Assembly (NCBI GenBank): GCA_963846635.1
Contig: CAWJXM010000003.1
Coordinates: 124,001-188,000, forward strand
DNA: 64,000 nucleotides
Direction: 5' to 3'
Source: AP-15 sp963846635
Lineage (GTDB): Bacteria > Pseudomonadota > Alphaproteobacteria > ATCC43930 > CGMCC-115725
This document shows, piece after piece, positions 35,994-45,664 of this stretch. The notes beneath the pieces are model-generated. The model made no database searches and was not told the origin of the DNA. It worked only from the letters and a program-made list of their open reading frames with translations. Made by a program: the position numbers and the translations under genes. Within the stretch, counting starts at the first letter, position 1. The number at the start of each line of letters is the position of its first letter.

Positions 35994-36760
35994 TTGACGA
36001 GCCCTTTGAGGCGGTCGCCATCGATCGCGCCGATGCGCCCGCTTTCGGTCAGCACGCTGTTGAACACCGTGACATGCGTGTGCAGCTGCGGGTCCGCCGT
36101 CGCCGATGGCACCTCGCGGATATCCGTGTAAGCCCGGCCTTCCCTGTCTCGGCGCTCAATCTCGGCCGCAGGGCGTGCGGTGTAATGCTGGAAATTGATC
36201 CATCCGAGAGTGCCGGGCTCAACGGCATACAGTCCTGCCGCTCTGTTGCTGGCAAAGCCGAGCTTGGTTTCGACATAGGTCATCGTGTCGGCGACGGCGC
36301 GCTGGTGAAGATCGAGAAGTGTGGCGCGTTCTGCCTCGGTCGGCGCCAGAGCCCAGGCGACCGACAGCGATTTGTTGGCCGACAACGTCATGTCGAAAAA
36401 ACCCACGGGCGGCCGTGTGGCATGAATTTGGCGGCGATAATCCGCGGTGTCGATAAAACGGCCAGTGGCCAGTTTGCCATTCGCCAAATGCGCGAGTTCT
36501 TCGGCCGTCGCCTCGCGATGGGTCGGGAGGCCGATCGCCTCTTTGAAACGCTTGCGCTTGCCGTCGACAATCCTGGCCGGCAAGGCTTTGCCGGAAGCGG
36601 TCTGTGGCATGCCGCCGTCCGCTCGCTTGCCCGCGAGCACGTTGCCGATCGTCGCTTGCCGAAAGGCCCGGCTCGATCACCTCGCCGGAGCGCAGCGACA
36701 TCCATTCGGCGGTTTCGATTTGGCTTCGTTGGGAACCGGGTCGGGCACGAATACCTGCCC
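35994..36760 (-). pseudogene. MobF/TrwC-type conjugative relaxase, fragment
   Basis: The readable part (36640 to 35994) includes RKRFKEAIGLPTHREATAEELAHLANGKLATGRFIDTADYRRQIHATRPPVGFFDMTLSANKSLSVAWALAPTEAERATLLDLHQRAV and DPQLHTHVTVFNSVLTESGRIGAIDGDRL. FDMTLSANKSLSVAWAL and the LHTHV metal-binding motif are typical of MobF relaxases, which nick plasmid DNA for conjugative transfer. The N-terminal part with the catalytic tyrosines is frame-broken (a different frame reads MSLRSGEVIEPGL), and the C-terminus including the helicase is cut by IS copy E. It is a companion of the plasmid genes at the left end of the window. Confidence 0.85.
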
Positions 36761-37027
36761 GGTTGGGTTTTACTTATCGGCGGCAGAACAAGATGTAGAC
36801 CGGGACTATCCCCAAAATCGGCGGATAAACCGGTTGAAAACATGAAATCGCTGGGAGACAACGCGCACTGGCAAACTCGGTGCCCTCACGTCGCGCGGGG
36901 CAATTCGGGGGAAAACGGAGCGCACGCCCTGCCTGCCTAAAAAAGCGGCAGAGATCTAGCGCTAGCGCCTGCTACTTGCACGGGTGCCTCAAACTCACTC
37001 GTGCTCTAAGCTCGACTTTATCGAATT

Positions 37028-39025
37028 ATGCGACGTAAGCGAGAGCATCTGCCCCGCCTAAACTTATGTTCGCGTCACCACCGCCTGGAGCCGCACCGCT
37101 TGCCGACCGCCCCCGCCTGCCCGCTTCGTACCCACCAGGTCCGTGTCGCCGCGATCGCCCAGGCCATCGCCTCGGGCGAGGCCCGGGAGGTGCGCGATAT
37201 CCTGGCTGCCGTCACGCCGGGCGGTGGCAAATCGCTGCTGCCGGTGCTGGCCGCGCACGCGCTGATCGCGGCGGGCGTGGTGGAGCGCGTGGTCTGGGTG
37301 GTGCCGCGCGACAGCCTGCGCCTACAGGCCGAGGAAGCCTTCGCCGATCCCCTTTGGCGCACCACTCTGGGCCACGGCTTGACCGTGCGCACAGCGGAGA
37401 ACGCGCCCGATCCCTGCCGGGGCCTGGCCGGCTACGTCACCACCTACCAGAGCGTCGCAGCCGCCCCTGACCTGCATCTGGGTGAGGCAAAGCGCCATCG
37501 CACCCTGCTGGTCGTGGACGAGGTGCATCACTTGCCGGCGCTGTCCGACGCTGGCGCCGGCGGCACGGCGGGCGCTCCTCTGGACCCGGAGGAGGACGCC
37601 GCCGTCGGCTGGAGCCGTGCACTGCTGCCATTGCTGGAGATGGCCACGGTCCGCCTGTTTCTCTCGGGCACGCTGGAGCGCGCCGACGGACGCGGCATCC
37701 TGTGGTTGCCCTACCGCAAAGGCCCTCGCACCAACATCCGCGAGGTCGATCTGGCCGCCCCCCACTGGGCGGTGGTGGGTTACTCCCGCGCCCAGGCGCT
37801 GGCCGAACGCGTTGTGCTGCCGGTGATGTTCGGGGCACTGGACGGCGAGGCGCGCTGGCTCGATTACGACGCGAAGCAGCTTGATGGCACTCCGACTACG
37901 GTGGGGCCACACCGGCTGTTCAGTCACTGGCCCACCGAGACGACGCGGCCCGCGCTGTTCACCGCCTTGCGTACCGGCTTCGCGGACCAGTTGCTACGCA
38001 AGGCGTTCGACGCCACCCGAGCCTTGCGCGCGCGCCGCCGTGAGGCGCGTGGTCTCGGCCCGGGGCGGGAGAACGGCGGCCACGACTCACGCGGTCTGGG
38101 TAAGCTGCTGGTCGTGGCGCCGGACCAAACCGTGGCCCGGCGTTACCTGGAGGTTGTGCGCGGCTGGCTGCCGCGCGGGAGCCGGGACGCAGCGCGGCTG
38201 GCGACCTCAGACGAGCGCGACGCGCACGAAACGCTGGCCAGCTTCCGGCTGCAGGCGGAACCGTGCATTCTAGTCACGGTGGCCATGGCCTATGAGGGGC
38301 TGGACGCGCCAGAGGTCGCGGTGGTTGCAGCCCTCACCCACATCCGCAGTCGCCCCTGGTTGGAGCAGATGGTAGCGCGGGCGACCCGTGTGGACCCCAA
38401 CGCCGGTTCCTATGAAGACCAGAGCGCCCTGGTGTTCCACCCCGACGATCCGCTGTTCGCTCGCTTCCGCGAACGCATGGAGACGGAGCAGGGCACGCTG
38501 GCTCGCAAACCGAAGCCGAAACGCCAGAGCGCGCTGCCGTTCTGGCTGCACGAACAACTCGCCGAACGCGAGTGGGAGGAGCGCGGCATCGTGCCGCTGG
38601 AGAGCAACGCGCTGGCGTTGCGCTACGCCCTGCTCCAGCCGGGCCCGGATTTCGCCCTGGTCCGTCCCGAGCACAAAGAAGCGCAGACCGAATTGCTGGA
38701 CCCGCCCAGCGTAGTGGAACGGCGACTGCGCGCGCGGATCGGTGAGTTGCTGGCGGCGCAGACCGTGGAAGACGAGGTCGCGATGCGGGCGCCGAAAGGG
38801 CAGGGGTATCACCGCTACAACGCCGTGCTGAAACGCGTGATGGGCAATAAGGGCCGCGCCGAGATGACCCTGGCCGAACTGGAGGCTGCGATCGGCTGGC
38901 TGGAGCGCAACCGGTTGTCGGATCATCTGTATCTGCTGGAGGGCGACCCGCGCTACGCCTGGACCGCCCGACAGCGCAGCGAGTGGGTGCCGCCGATTGG
39001 GCGTGCCAAAAGGGCGGGACGGTAG
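37028..39025 (+). CDS. DEAD/DEAH-type SF2 helicase
   Basis: A 665-residue protein with the superfamily 2 motif order: Walker A AAVTPGGGKSLLPVLAA (about residues 60-76), VTTYQSVA (Ia), LLVVDEVHHL (II), LFLSGT (III), then in the second domain ILVTVAMAYEGLDAPEV (V) and WLEQMVARATRVDP (VI). The C-terminal ~200 residues have no domain I can name. The start is uncertain; the ATG at 37028 gives a basic N-terminus. It is one of few full-length genes in this scrambled part, is of high GC and stands alone. Plasmid or phage-defence roles are possible, but nothing adjacent supports one. Confidence 0.85.
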   Translation: MRRKREHLPRLNLCSRHHRLEPHRLPTAPACPLRTHQVRVAAIAQAIASGEAREVRDILAAVTPGGGKSLLPVLAAHALIAAGVVERVVWVVPRDSLRLQAEEAFADPLWRTTLGHGLTVRTAENAPDPCRGLAGYVTTYQSVAAAPDLHLGEAKRHRTLLVVDEVHHLPALSDAGAGGTAGAPLDPEEDAAVGWSRALLPLLEMATVRLFLSGTLERADGRGILWLPYRKGPRTNIREVDLAAPHWAVVGYSRAQALAERVVLPVMFGALDGEARWLDYDAKQLDGTPTTVGPHRLFSHWPTETTRPALFTALRTGFADQLLRKAFDATRALRARRREARGLGPGRENGGHDSRGLGKLLVVAPDQTVARRYLEVVRGWLPRGSRDAARLATSDERDAHETLASFRLQAEPCILVTVAMAYEGLDAPEVAVVAALTHIRSRPWLEQMVARATRVDPNAGSYEDQSALVFHPDDPLFARFRERMETEQGTLARKPKPKRQSALPFWLHEQLAEREWEERGIVPLESNALALRYALLQPGPDFALVRPEHKEAQTELLDPPSVVERRLRARIGELLAAQTVEDEVAMRAPKGQGYHRYNAVLKRVMGNKGRAEMTLAELEAAIGWLERNRLSDHLYLLEGDPRYAWTARQRSEWVPPIGRAKRAGR

Positions 39026-39477
39026 GCGAGGGAGGAAGGTGGAACGACAGGGGCAATTCGGTGTCCGATATTTCTTGAATTTTGGGCATGCAGGAAGGCC
39101 GCCGATTGCTCAGCGACCCTTTGGTTCGATCACCTTGCCAGGCTTCGCCGTATATGCCGAAGCTAAAAAGACAAAGGGCCCGCCTGAACCAGGAATCGGT
39201 CACGGCAGCACGCGGCGCAAGCAGTCGTTCAATCCGCTCGAGCCGGAGGCGGGTGTCGCGCCTGCTGATTGATCTCGGCCCGCGGCACGCCGTTGTACCA
39301 TCGAACTACTTTCCGCATGGCACCCTCCATCGCGCTCGCGAACAAGCTATGAGTACACTCCGAGAAACAGCCAGCAGACCGGCCCGCGCTGCAGAAATCC
39401 TCGCCTTTTCCCGCGGCGACCGGCACATATCAGTTAAGGCCACACACGCTTAGCGCTGTTTGTGAAAGGAGACGGAT
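39026..39477. other. Intergenic region without recognisable gene
   Basis: Short frames only. AAAGGAGACGG just before 39478 is the ribosome site of the next gene. Confidence 0.45.
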
Positions 39478-40623
39478 TTGGGACCATTGGCCGGCATTAA
39501 GGTCGTGGAATTCACCGGCATTGGGCCGGCGCCGATGTGCGCGATGCTGCTTGCCGATCTGGGCGCTACGGTATTGCGCATCGACCGGACAGAGCCGAGC
39601 GAGCTCGGTCTCCAGCGCGAGCTGCGCTACGACCTGTTGCTGCGAAACCGACCGGCCGTGGCGCTCGATCTCAAGCGCCCCGAGGGGAAAGCACTGGCGT
39701 TGCGCCTCGTCGAACGCGCCGACGCTCTGATCGAGGGGTTCCGGCCGGGAGTGATGGAGCGGCTGGGGCTCGGCCCCGAAGACTGTTTCGCACACAACCC
39801 GCGGGTCGTCTATGGCAGGGTCACCGGATGGGGGCAGGACGGGCCGCTCGCCCGCGCGGCCGGTCACGACCTCAATTACATCGCGTTGGTCGGCGCATTG
39901 CACGCCTTCGGCCGCCGCGGCCAGCCGCCGACGCCGCCCTTGAACCTGATCGGCGATTTCGCCGGCGGCGCGCTTTATTTCGCTTTCGGGCTGGTCTGCG
40001 GCATTCTCGAGGTGCAGCGCTCGGGACGGGGGCAAGTTGTTGACACCGCGATGGTCGACGGTGCTGCCTCCCTGATGACGGCGTTCCACGGCCTGGTCGC
40101 CGCCGGGCTCGCCACGCATGAGCGCGGCACCAACGCGCTCGATACCGGCTCGCATTTCTACAATGTCTATGAATGCGCCGACGGGCGGTGGATCTCAATC
40201 GCGCCCATAGAGGCCAAGTTCTACGCAGAATTATTGCGGCGCCTCGACATCGATCCGACGATATTGCCGCCGCAAATGGAGCGCCAGCATTGGCCCGAGG
40301 CGCAGGCGAGCCTGGCGGCGCTGTTCAAGACCCGGACGCGCGAGGAGTGGTGCCAATTGCTCGAAGGCACCGACGCTTGCTTTGCGCCGGTATTGATGAC
40401 CGACGAGGCGCCTTCGCACCCGCATAATGCGGCGCGCCGGACCCACGTCGAGATCGACGGCGTCGTCCAACCGGCGCCGGCGCCGCGTTTTAGCCGCACC
40501 GCGCCGGAGCTACCGGCCCCGCCGCAGGCGCCGAGCCGCGGCGAGGACGCGCTGGCGACGCTTGCCTTTTGGCTCGATCCGGCGGAGATCGCAGCGCTGC
40601 GCGCCGCCGGCACGCTCGGATGA
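39478..40623 (+). CDS. CaiB/BaiF-type CoA transferase (alpha-methylacyl-CoA racemase-like)
   Basis: A 381-residue class III CoA transferase: MGPLAGIKVVEFTGIGPAPMCAMLLADLGATVLRIDRTE (N-terminal Rossmann region), RNRPAVALDLKRPEGKALALRLVERADALIEGFRPGVMERLGLGPED and YGRVTGWGQDGPLARAAGHDLNYIALVGALHAFG (the catalytic Asp region; H-D-x-N-Y resembles racemases). It moves CoA between acids or epimerises 2-methylacyl-CoA thioesters. The start is TTG at 39478 with AAAGGAGACGG seven bases upstream. The protein is full length. No acyl-CoA dehydrogenase or hydratase is adjacent. Confidence 0.92.
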   Translation: MGPLAGIKVVEFTGIGPAPMCAMLLADLGATVLRIDRTEPSELGLQRELRYDLLLRNRPAVALDLKRPEGKALALRLVERADALIEGFRPGVMERLGLGPEDCFAHNPRVVYGRVTGWGQDGPLARAAGHDLNYIALVGALHAFGRRGQPPTPPLNLIGDFAGGALYFAFGLVCGILEVQRSGRGQVVDTAMVDGAASLMTAFHGLVAAGLATHERGTNALDTGSHFYNVYECADGRWISIAPIEAKFYAELLRRLDIDPTILPPQMERQHWPEAQASLAALFKTRTREEWCQLLEGTDACFAPVLMTDEAPSHPHNAARRTHVEIDGVVQPAPAPRFSRTAPELPAPPQAPSRGEDALATLAFWLDPAEIAALRAAGTLG

Positions 40624-40632
40624 GCGGCCCCA

Positions 40633-40932
40633 TCAGTTAGCGGCGAGGTCCATTTTGTACTCTGTGTCGCTGACCTGCTCGCCCCAGCTCGTGCCCTCGC
40701 CGGTCTCCGACATCGCCAAATGGCTGAACAGGCGGTCGGGGGTGGCGCCGTGCCAGTGCATCGTATTGGGTGGGATCATCACCGTGTCGCCAGGATAGAT
40801 CGCCTGCGGCCGCGAGCCCGTGCCGATGCAGATGCGGCCGACGGCCGTCAGGCAATAGAGGGTTTGCCTCACCGGGTAGGCGTGCCAGGCAGTCCGCGCG
40901 CCAGGAGTGAACGAGCAGCTCGGCAGGCGGCT
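40633..40932 (-). pseudogene. Cupin domain protein, N-terminally truncated
   Basis: The frame reads CSFTPGARTAWHAYPVRQTLYCLTAVGRICIGTGSRPQAIYPGDTVMIPPNTMHWHGATPDRLFSHLAMSETG...YKMDLAAN. FTPGARTAWHxHP-like and PPNTMHWHGA are the two cupin motifs. The first ~30 residues expected for such a protein are absent, and no ATG precedes CSFTPGA; a GTG in ...YPVRQ could start a product lacking the first motif. It is most likely a fragment ending at about 40932. Confidence 0.6.
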
Positions 40933-40958
40933 CCTGGCTCATCGCCGCTTAGGGTTAC

Positions 40959-41537
40959 CTACCTAGCCTGCGTCCAGCTTTCGCACAATCCCAATACGCA
41001 GGTACTCGAAGGATTACCTTCGCGCTCCCGCGGCCAAGGCTGGCCTTCAGCCTCAATTCCGTTGCGGGTCAGCCGCGCACCAAACGCCGGGACGAGCACA
41101 GTGCACATCCCATAAGGACGCCCTGGGATCGCATTGGGCTGGGTGTGAACCAACAACGGCTCGCCCAGTTCGTACCAGGTAAGCACAATCTGCTCATCGC
41201 GGGCGTCGAGCTGTTCTGTCCAGAAGTCACGCGCGTCACCGGACTTGCTGAATTGCGCGTCGGTCACCGGGATGGTCCGATCGAGAAGCTCGGTATTGAT
41301 GACCCCGATCACAGTGGATTGCAGCCAACGCGCCATTGCAATGTTGTCCGAATATACACGCCAGCGAGCTTCGGTCAGTTCGCTTTTCAGATAGAGAACA
41401 TGGCCTGGCCCGGCCGGGGAAGACAGGACGCGCCAAAAGGTGGCATTCGTTGTGAAGGTATCGCTGTCTTTGGTGCTCAGCCGAATAACCGAATTTTCTC
41501 CGATCAAGATCACGCGGTTCGCGTCTACGGTGGTCAT
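40959..41537 (-). CDS. Conserved-looking hypothetical protein
   Basis: A 192-residue soluble protein: MTTVDANRVILIGENSVIRLSTKDSDTFTTNATFWRVLSSPAGPGHVLYLKSELTEARWRVYSDNIAMARWLQSTVIGVINTEL... GGAGAGAG lies upstream of the ATG at 41537. The sequence has a globular alternating pattern and no signal peptide. It is followed closely by the cupin fragment on the same strand. I recognise no family. Its context beside GMC oxidoreductase and cupin remnants hints at a catabolic cluster. Confidence 0.7.
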   Translation of the reverse strand: MTTVDANRVILIGENSVIRLSTKDSDTFTTNATFWRVLSSPAGPGHVLYLKSELTEARWRVYSDNIAMARWLQSTVIGVINTELLDRTIPVTDAQFSKSGDARDFWTEQLDARDEQIVLTWYELGEPLLVHTQPNAIPGRPYGMCTVLVPAFGARLTRNGIEAEGQPWPREREGNPSSTCVLGLCESWTQAR

Positions 41538-41669
41538 ATCGGATCTCTCTCCATGTCGGTTGTTGATATCGCGGCACAATGGCTGAATGCGGCAAGGCAC
41601 TATTTCGGCGGATAGCGTCCGCGCCGCTGCAGCGACACGGATCTAAAAGACCCGCGGTCTCTCTTTGCG

Positions 41670-42090
41670 CTATGCAGCTCGTGCTCGCTGGGAAGCCGCG
41701 GCTTTGACCATGTCGGCCCCTTTTTCGGCAATCATGATAACCGATGCGTTGGTGTTGCCGGAGACCATCGTCGGCATGATCGACGCGTCGACAACGCGCA
41801 GTCCCTCCAGCCCACGCACGCGCAACTCGTCATCGACGACCACCATCGGGTCGTTGCCCATCTTGCATGTCCCGATGACGTGAAACGCGGTCTGCCCGGA
41901 GCGCTGGGCGTAGTCTAAGAAATCATCATCGCTCTGTCACTGGTCGCCCGGGTTCATCTCAAACGCACGATAGCGATCGAGAGCTGGGTTGCTGACGATC
42001 CGGCGGGCAATCTTTAAGCCAGCAACCAGCGTGCGTCGATCCAATTCGTCGGCAAGATAGTTTGGCCGTATCGCCGGCACTGCGGTTGTC
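41670..42090 (-). pseudogene. GMC-family oxidoreductase, C-terminal remnant
   Basis: The minus strand reads DRRTLVAGLKIARRIVSNPALDRYRAFEMNPGDQ, a stop, SDDDFLDYAQRSGQTAFHVIGTCKMGNDPMVVVDDELRVRGLEGLRVVDASIMPTMVSGNTNASVIMIAEKGADMVKAA. The HVIGTCKMG and VRGLEGLRVVDASIMPTMVSGNTNA blocks are the conserved end of GMC flavoenzymes such as choline dehydrogenase, including the active-site His and Asn. There is an in-frame stop near 41938, and everything upstream is missing. Confidence 0.85.
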
Positions 42091-42648
42091 TCCGCGTAGG
42101 TGGTTCCAAACACCGAAATAGGTCATGATGGCAAAGCCGACAGAAACCAGTGAAATCGCCACACCCACCCATCTCGCTATGCTCACCGCGCGAGATCGAG
42201 CCAAGCTGAGCGAGTTATGCGCTGCCGGTGTGTCGGAAAGGGTTTGCTCGTCGCCGGGGAGGTGATCAGCTAGTACGTTATCCGCTTGACCGCTCGGCGG
42301 TGATGACGGTGGCGGTTCTGATGGTTGCACCGGGGGGCAGGTCAATGCTCGCTCTCGTCGCGCGGCGAATGGTAGATATGCCGACGTTGTAGCTGCGAGC
42401 GGGTTCATCAAGCGTAGCGCCCTCCGCGCGGCGTCGGGTAGCCTCTGTCTGCTGCGAGGGAGAGGTACGCCTCGATGCAGCCATACGGTGGAGGTCGGCG
42501 TTTCGTCGCCATTCACCGCCGGCTTCGATTGCCCTTTGCTTGCGGCGAAGGCGATTTGCCGTTGCCTGAGCCAGTCAACGGCGCGATTCTGCGCTTCAAT
42601 CTGCGAAATCTGGCGAATGTCGGCGTACACCATCTGGGAGGATACGTC
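42091..42648. other. Region without a recognisable gene
   Basis: A long minus-strand frame crosses it, with one hydrophobic stretch (WVGVAISLVSVGFAIMTYFGVW), but it has no start site and no family resemblance and overlaps the next gene's upstream region. It separates the GMC remnant from the sorbosone dehydrogenase. Confidence 0.4.
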
Positions 42649-44133
42649 ATGGCGATAACAGTAAGCCTGTCGACCGCAGCGACCACTGCGGCAATCGCCG
42701 CCCTGTTCACCGCCGCCCTGGGAGCCTCGACAGCGGCCGCCCAGCCCGCGCCCGCCCCGGGAGTGGCCGCTGCCGCCTCCCGGCACCCGCTCGCCGCGGC
42801 TGCCACACCAGCGGACGCGGACGCGCAGAATTTCCGTGCCGAGCACGAAATCGGACGCCGCTTTCATTTCGATCCGAACAACTTGCCGCCGCCCTATACC
42901 GCGCCGATCGTCACCGACCGCTCGCTGATCATCCCCTATACCGGCCAGACGCTGGCAGTGCCGCCGGGCTTCACCGCCGCCCCGTTTGCGACCGGGCTTG
43001 CCAACCCCCGCCGCCTGCTGGTGCTCGCCAATGGCGACGTGCTGGTAGCCGAGCAGGCGGCGGGCTACGTCACCTTGCTGCGCGACGACGGCACCGGCCA
43101 CGCCGTGTGGATCGACCGCCATGTCGGGGGCTTAGACAAGCCCTACGGCCTCGCCTGGCAGGGCGATCATCTGCTGGTCACCGACCAGGATGGCATCTGG
43201 AAGGTGCCGCATATGCCGGGGGCGTTGCGTCCCGGCCAACCGATGCCGCCGCAGCATGCCGCCGATCTGCCACCCGCCGAGCGCAAGCCGGTCCCCGGCG
43301 CCTACGGAGCGGAGCTGATCACCCAAAAGGGGGTATTCGGTATCGTCCAGGGCCACCAGAACCGCGACATCAAGATAGACCCGAAAACCGGCGATTTGTT
43401 TGTCGGGGTTGGTTCGGCCGGCAATATCGGTGTCGAGCCGCTGCCCAAGGCCTCGATCCAACGCTTCGACGCCGACGGCTCGAACCAGATGACTTATGCC
43501 ACAGGCACGCGCAACCCGACGGCGCTGGCCTTCCAGCCTGAAACCGGCGATCTCTGGGCGCTCGTGCAGGAGCGCGACGGCATGGGCGACAACCTCCCCT
43601 CCGACTATTTGATCCGGGTCCGCGAGGGCGGGTTTTACGGCTGGCCCTACGCCTATATTGGCAAGCACCCCGGGCCCGGTTTTGCCAATCTCGCCCCGGA
43701 CAAAGTCGCCGCCTCGATCACTCCCGATCTGTTGTTTCAGGCGCATTCGTCATTACTCGACCTGGTCTTTTACGAGAGCAACCAGTTCCCGGCACAATGC
43801 AAGGGCCAGCTCTTTGTGGCGTTGAAGGGCTCGTGGAACCGGTCGCTGCCGACCGGCTACAAGATCGTATTGGTGCCGTTCAAGAACGGCCGGCCGTTGG
43901 GCTATTACCAGAATTTCGCGACCGGGTTTTGGAGCGCGGGTGAGAACCGGGCCGAGGTTTGGGGCCGCCCTGCCGCGCTGGCCGTCGCCAATGACGGCTC
44001 GCTGCTCGTCGCCGACGATACCGGCGGTACCATCTGGCGCATCTCCTACACCGGTCCCGGCCAACCTGCCGGCCGGCCGCCCGCCCGCACCATAGGGCGG
44101 GTTCCCGAGCCAAGGCCCGGGTTCCGTGCCTAA
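42649..44133 (+). CDS. L-sorbosone-type (PQQ-dependent) sugar dehydrogenase, secreted
   Basis: A 494-residue protein from ATG 42649 with GGGAGGAT upstream. Residues 1-32 form a signal peptide (TTAAIAALFTAALGASTAAAQ, cleavage after AAA or AQ), so the enzyme is periplasmic. The body is a beta-propeller of the glucose/sorbosone dehydrogenase family: GFTAAPFATGLANPRRLLVLANGDVLVAEQ, DKPYGLAWQGDHLLVTDQDGIWKVP, YATGTRNPTALAFQPETGDLWALVQERDGMGDNLPSDYL, GGFYGWPYAYIG and GRPAALAVANDGSLLVADDTGGTIWRI. Members oxidise aldoses or sorbosone with PQQ or act on related substrates. The C-terminus is proline-rich. Intact, single gene. Confidence 0.9.
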   Translation: MAITVSLSTAATTAAIAALFTAALGASTAAAQPAPAPGVAAAASRHPLAAAATPADADAQNFRAEHEIGRRFHFDPNNLPPPYTAPIVTDRSLIIPYTGQTLAVPPGFTAAPFATGLANPRRLLVLANGDVLVAEQAAGYVTLLRDDGTGHAVWIDRHVGGLDKPYGLAWQGDHLLVTDQDGIWKVPHMPGALRPGQPMPPQHAADLPPAERKPVPGAYGAELITQKGVFGIVQGHQNRDIKIDPKTGDLFVGVGSAGNIGVEPLPKASIQRFDADGSNQMTYATGTRNPTALAFQPETGDLWALVQERDGMGDNLPSDYLIRVREGGFYGWPYAYIGKHPGPGFANLAPDKVAASITPDLLFQAHSSLLDLVFYESNQFPAQCKGQLFVALKGSWNRSLPTGYKIVLVPFKNGRPLGYYQNFATGFWSAGENRAEVWGRPAALAVANDGSLLVADDTGGTIWRISYTGPGQPAGRPPARTIGRVPEPRPGFRA

Positions 44134-44284
44134 CCGGATCGCGAGGACGTCGTCCTCAGGACTATGAGGCCGCCTCCAGGCGCCGCGTTCCGCCGCCGGC
44201 GTTCGGGTCGTTGCCTGAATGGCCGCGAGCACGCCGGGGTCGTTCGCAGCGTGCGAGAAAGAGACTTGTGATACCGGTTGCCGT

Positions 44285-44576
44285 TCACGTCGCCAGCACG
44301 ATCTTGCCGGCATAGCTGCGCAACAGCAGCGCCGTCAGCGCTGCGCCGGCCTCGGCCAGCGGAAAGACTTTCGCGACGAGCGGCTTGAGTTGGCCCGCCT
44401 GCCACCAGCGCAGCCGTTTGACCGAGCTGCCGATCACGACGATCTCTCCGGCGGCTTCGAGGCCCGGCGTAAACGGAAAGGGCGGCTTGACCTGATAGGT
44501 GCCGCCGACCATCAAGCTATCGGCAAAGTTGACGCCGGCGGCACGGACATGAATGCGGACATCATCCGGCTTGAGG
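44285..44576 (-). pseudogene. Quinone oxidoreductase (zinc-type dehydrogenase), truncated with in-frame internal deletion
   Basis: The frame reads LKPDDVRIHVRAAGVNFADSLMVGGTYQVKPPFPFTPGLEAAGEIVVIGSSVKRL, then abruptly RWWQAGQLKPLVAKVFPLAEAGAALTALLLRSYAGKIVLAT and the stop. The first part is the N-terminal catalytic domain of a QOR-type MDR protein and the second its last ~40 residues. The nucleotide-binding domain between them (about 200 residues) is deleted in frame. The N-terminus is cut by IS copy F at 44576. Confidence 0.85.
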
Positions 44577-45664
44577 GGCGTTGGTGCACTTCCAGAGCTG
44601 AGCTCGAAATGACCCCAGCCCCAGGCCGTTACGCGATGACGCACATCCGGCGGATGGAATCAGGGCGTCCGGCCGCCAGCATCCGGTTCAGGACCGCGCC
44701 GCCGATGGCTGCCTCAGTCTGCTGAGCGTCGAAACCGCGTGCTCGCAGCCGGGGTCCGATCAGCGCCTTGTAGCGGCCCATTGTCGTTTCGACCAGCGAG
44801 CGCTGGCCATAATCTGTTGCCTTCTGCCAGGCCAACCGCCCTTGTTCCAGGATCATCTCGAGATGCCGGTCACGCTGGGCGAGCGGACCTGGTTCACCAT
44901 TGAGTACGGCCGTCGAGCGCGGCGGGATCACGACTTCGACGTCATCGCCGTGCGCGGCGATCGTGTTGTAGGTGGGCGCGCCATCATACGCGCCGTCAGC
45001 CGTTACCCGGGCGATCGCGCCATCAATCTGATCGAGCAACGGCGTAACCTGAGACGGATCATCGGCGTCTTGATCCGTCAGGGTCTGGGCCACTATCACG
45101 CCATTTTCGGCATCGACCGCCAGATGAAGCTTGCGCCATTTCCGGCGCGACTTCGCGCCGTGTTTCGCCTCCAGCCATTGACCCGCCCCGTAGACCTTCA
45201 GGCCCGTGCTGTCGATCAATAAGTGCAACGGACCGTCTGGCACGGAGGCCGGCGGGATCACCGGCAGTGTCTCCGCCCGGCGGCTGATCGTGGAGTGATC
45301 CGGCGCTGAGATCGTAAGGTCCATCAGCGTGATGACCGATGCCATCAGACCTTCGGTCTGCCGCAACGCCAGCCTGAACGCCGTGCGAACCATCAGCGTG
45401 GTCTGGATCGCAGCGTCGGTATAGCGGGCCTGGCCTTTCGGTCCAACGGTTTGCCAGTGGTCCAGCGCCGCATCCTCAATCCACAACGTCAGACTGCCAC
45501 GCCGGCGCAGTCCCGCTTCGTACTCGGCCAATTCTGGACCTTGAACGCCATCTTCGGGATGTGGTGGCGGCGATCGTCGTTGTGTTTGTGCGGCATCGGA
45601 ATACCACGACAAAGGATGGCGTAGCGTGCCTCAGTGCTCCAGGCCGTCCAAGTGCACCAACGCC
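44577..45664 (-). mobile_element. IS5-family (IS903-group) element, copy F
   Basis: A 1088-bp copy. Flanks GCTTGAGG (left, oxidoreductase gene) and ACAGCAAGG (right, acyltransferase gene) do not match. With copy G, in opposite orientation, it brackets a 314-bp gene fragment. Confidence 0.95.
44629..45612 (-). CDS. IS5-family transposase, one-base-deletion variant (copy F)
   Basis: It has the 327-residue TTG-started frame and shares the one-G deletion. Its protein is identical to that of copy G over the aligned region. Confidence 0.85.
   Translation of the reverse strand: MSWYSDAAQTQRRSPPPHPEDGVQGPELAEYEAGLRRRGSLTLWIEDAALDHWQTVGPKGQARYTDAAIQTTLMVRTAFRLALRQTEGLMASVITLMDLTISAPDHSTISRRAETLPVIPPASVPDGPLHLLIDSTGLKVYGAGQWLEAKHGAKSRRKWRKLHLAVDAENGVIVAQTLTDQDADDPSQVTPLLDQIDGAIARVTADGAYDGAPTYNTIAAHGDDVEVVIPPRSTAVLNGEPGPLAQRDRHLEMILEQGRLAWQKATDYGQRSLVETTMGRYKALIGPRLRARGFDAQQTEAAIGGAVLNRMLAAGRPDSIRRMCVIA

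Noticed and set aside
12826..42090. The gluconate dehydrogenase small subunit and the GMC remnant as parts of one original operon
   Set aside because: They are 28 kb apart with unrelated IS flanks (only the small subunit touches an IS copy). The pairing is biochemically plausible, but nothing in the sequence links them.
42103..42330. A possible membrane protein on the minus strand (WVGVAISLVSVGFAIMTYFGVW)
   Set aside because: One hydrophobic stretch in a long GC-rich frame with no start site, no ribosome site and no family resemblance; insufficient support.
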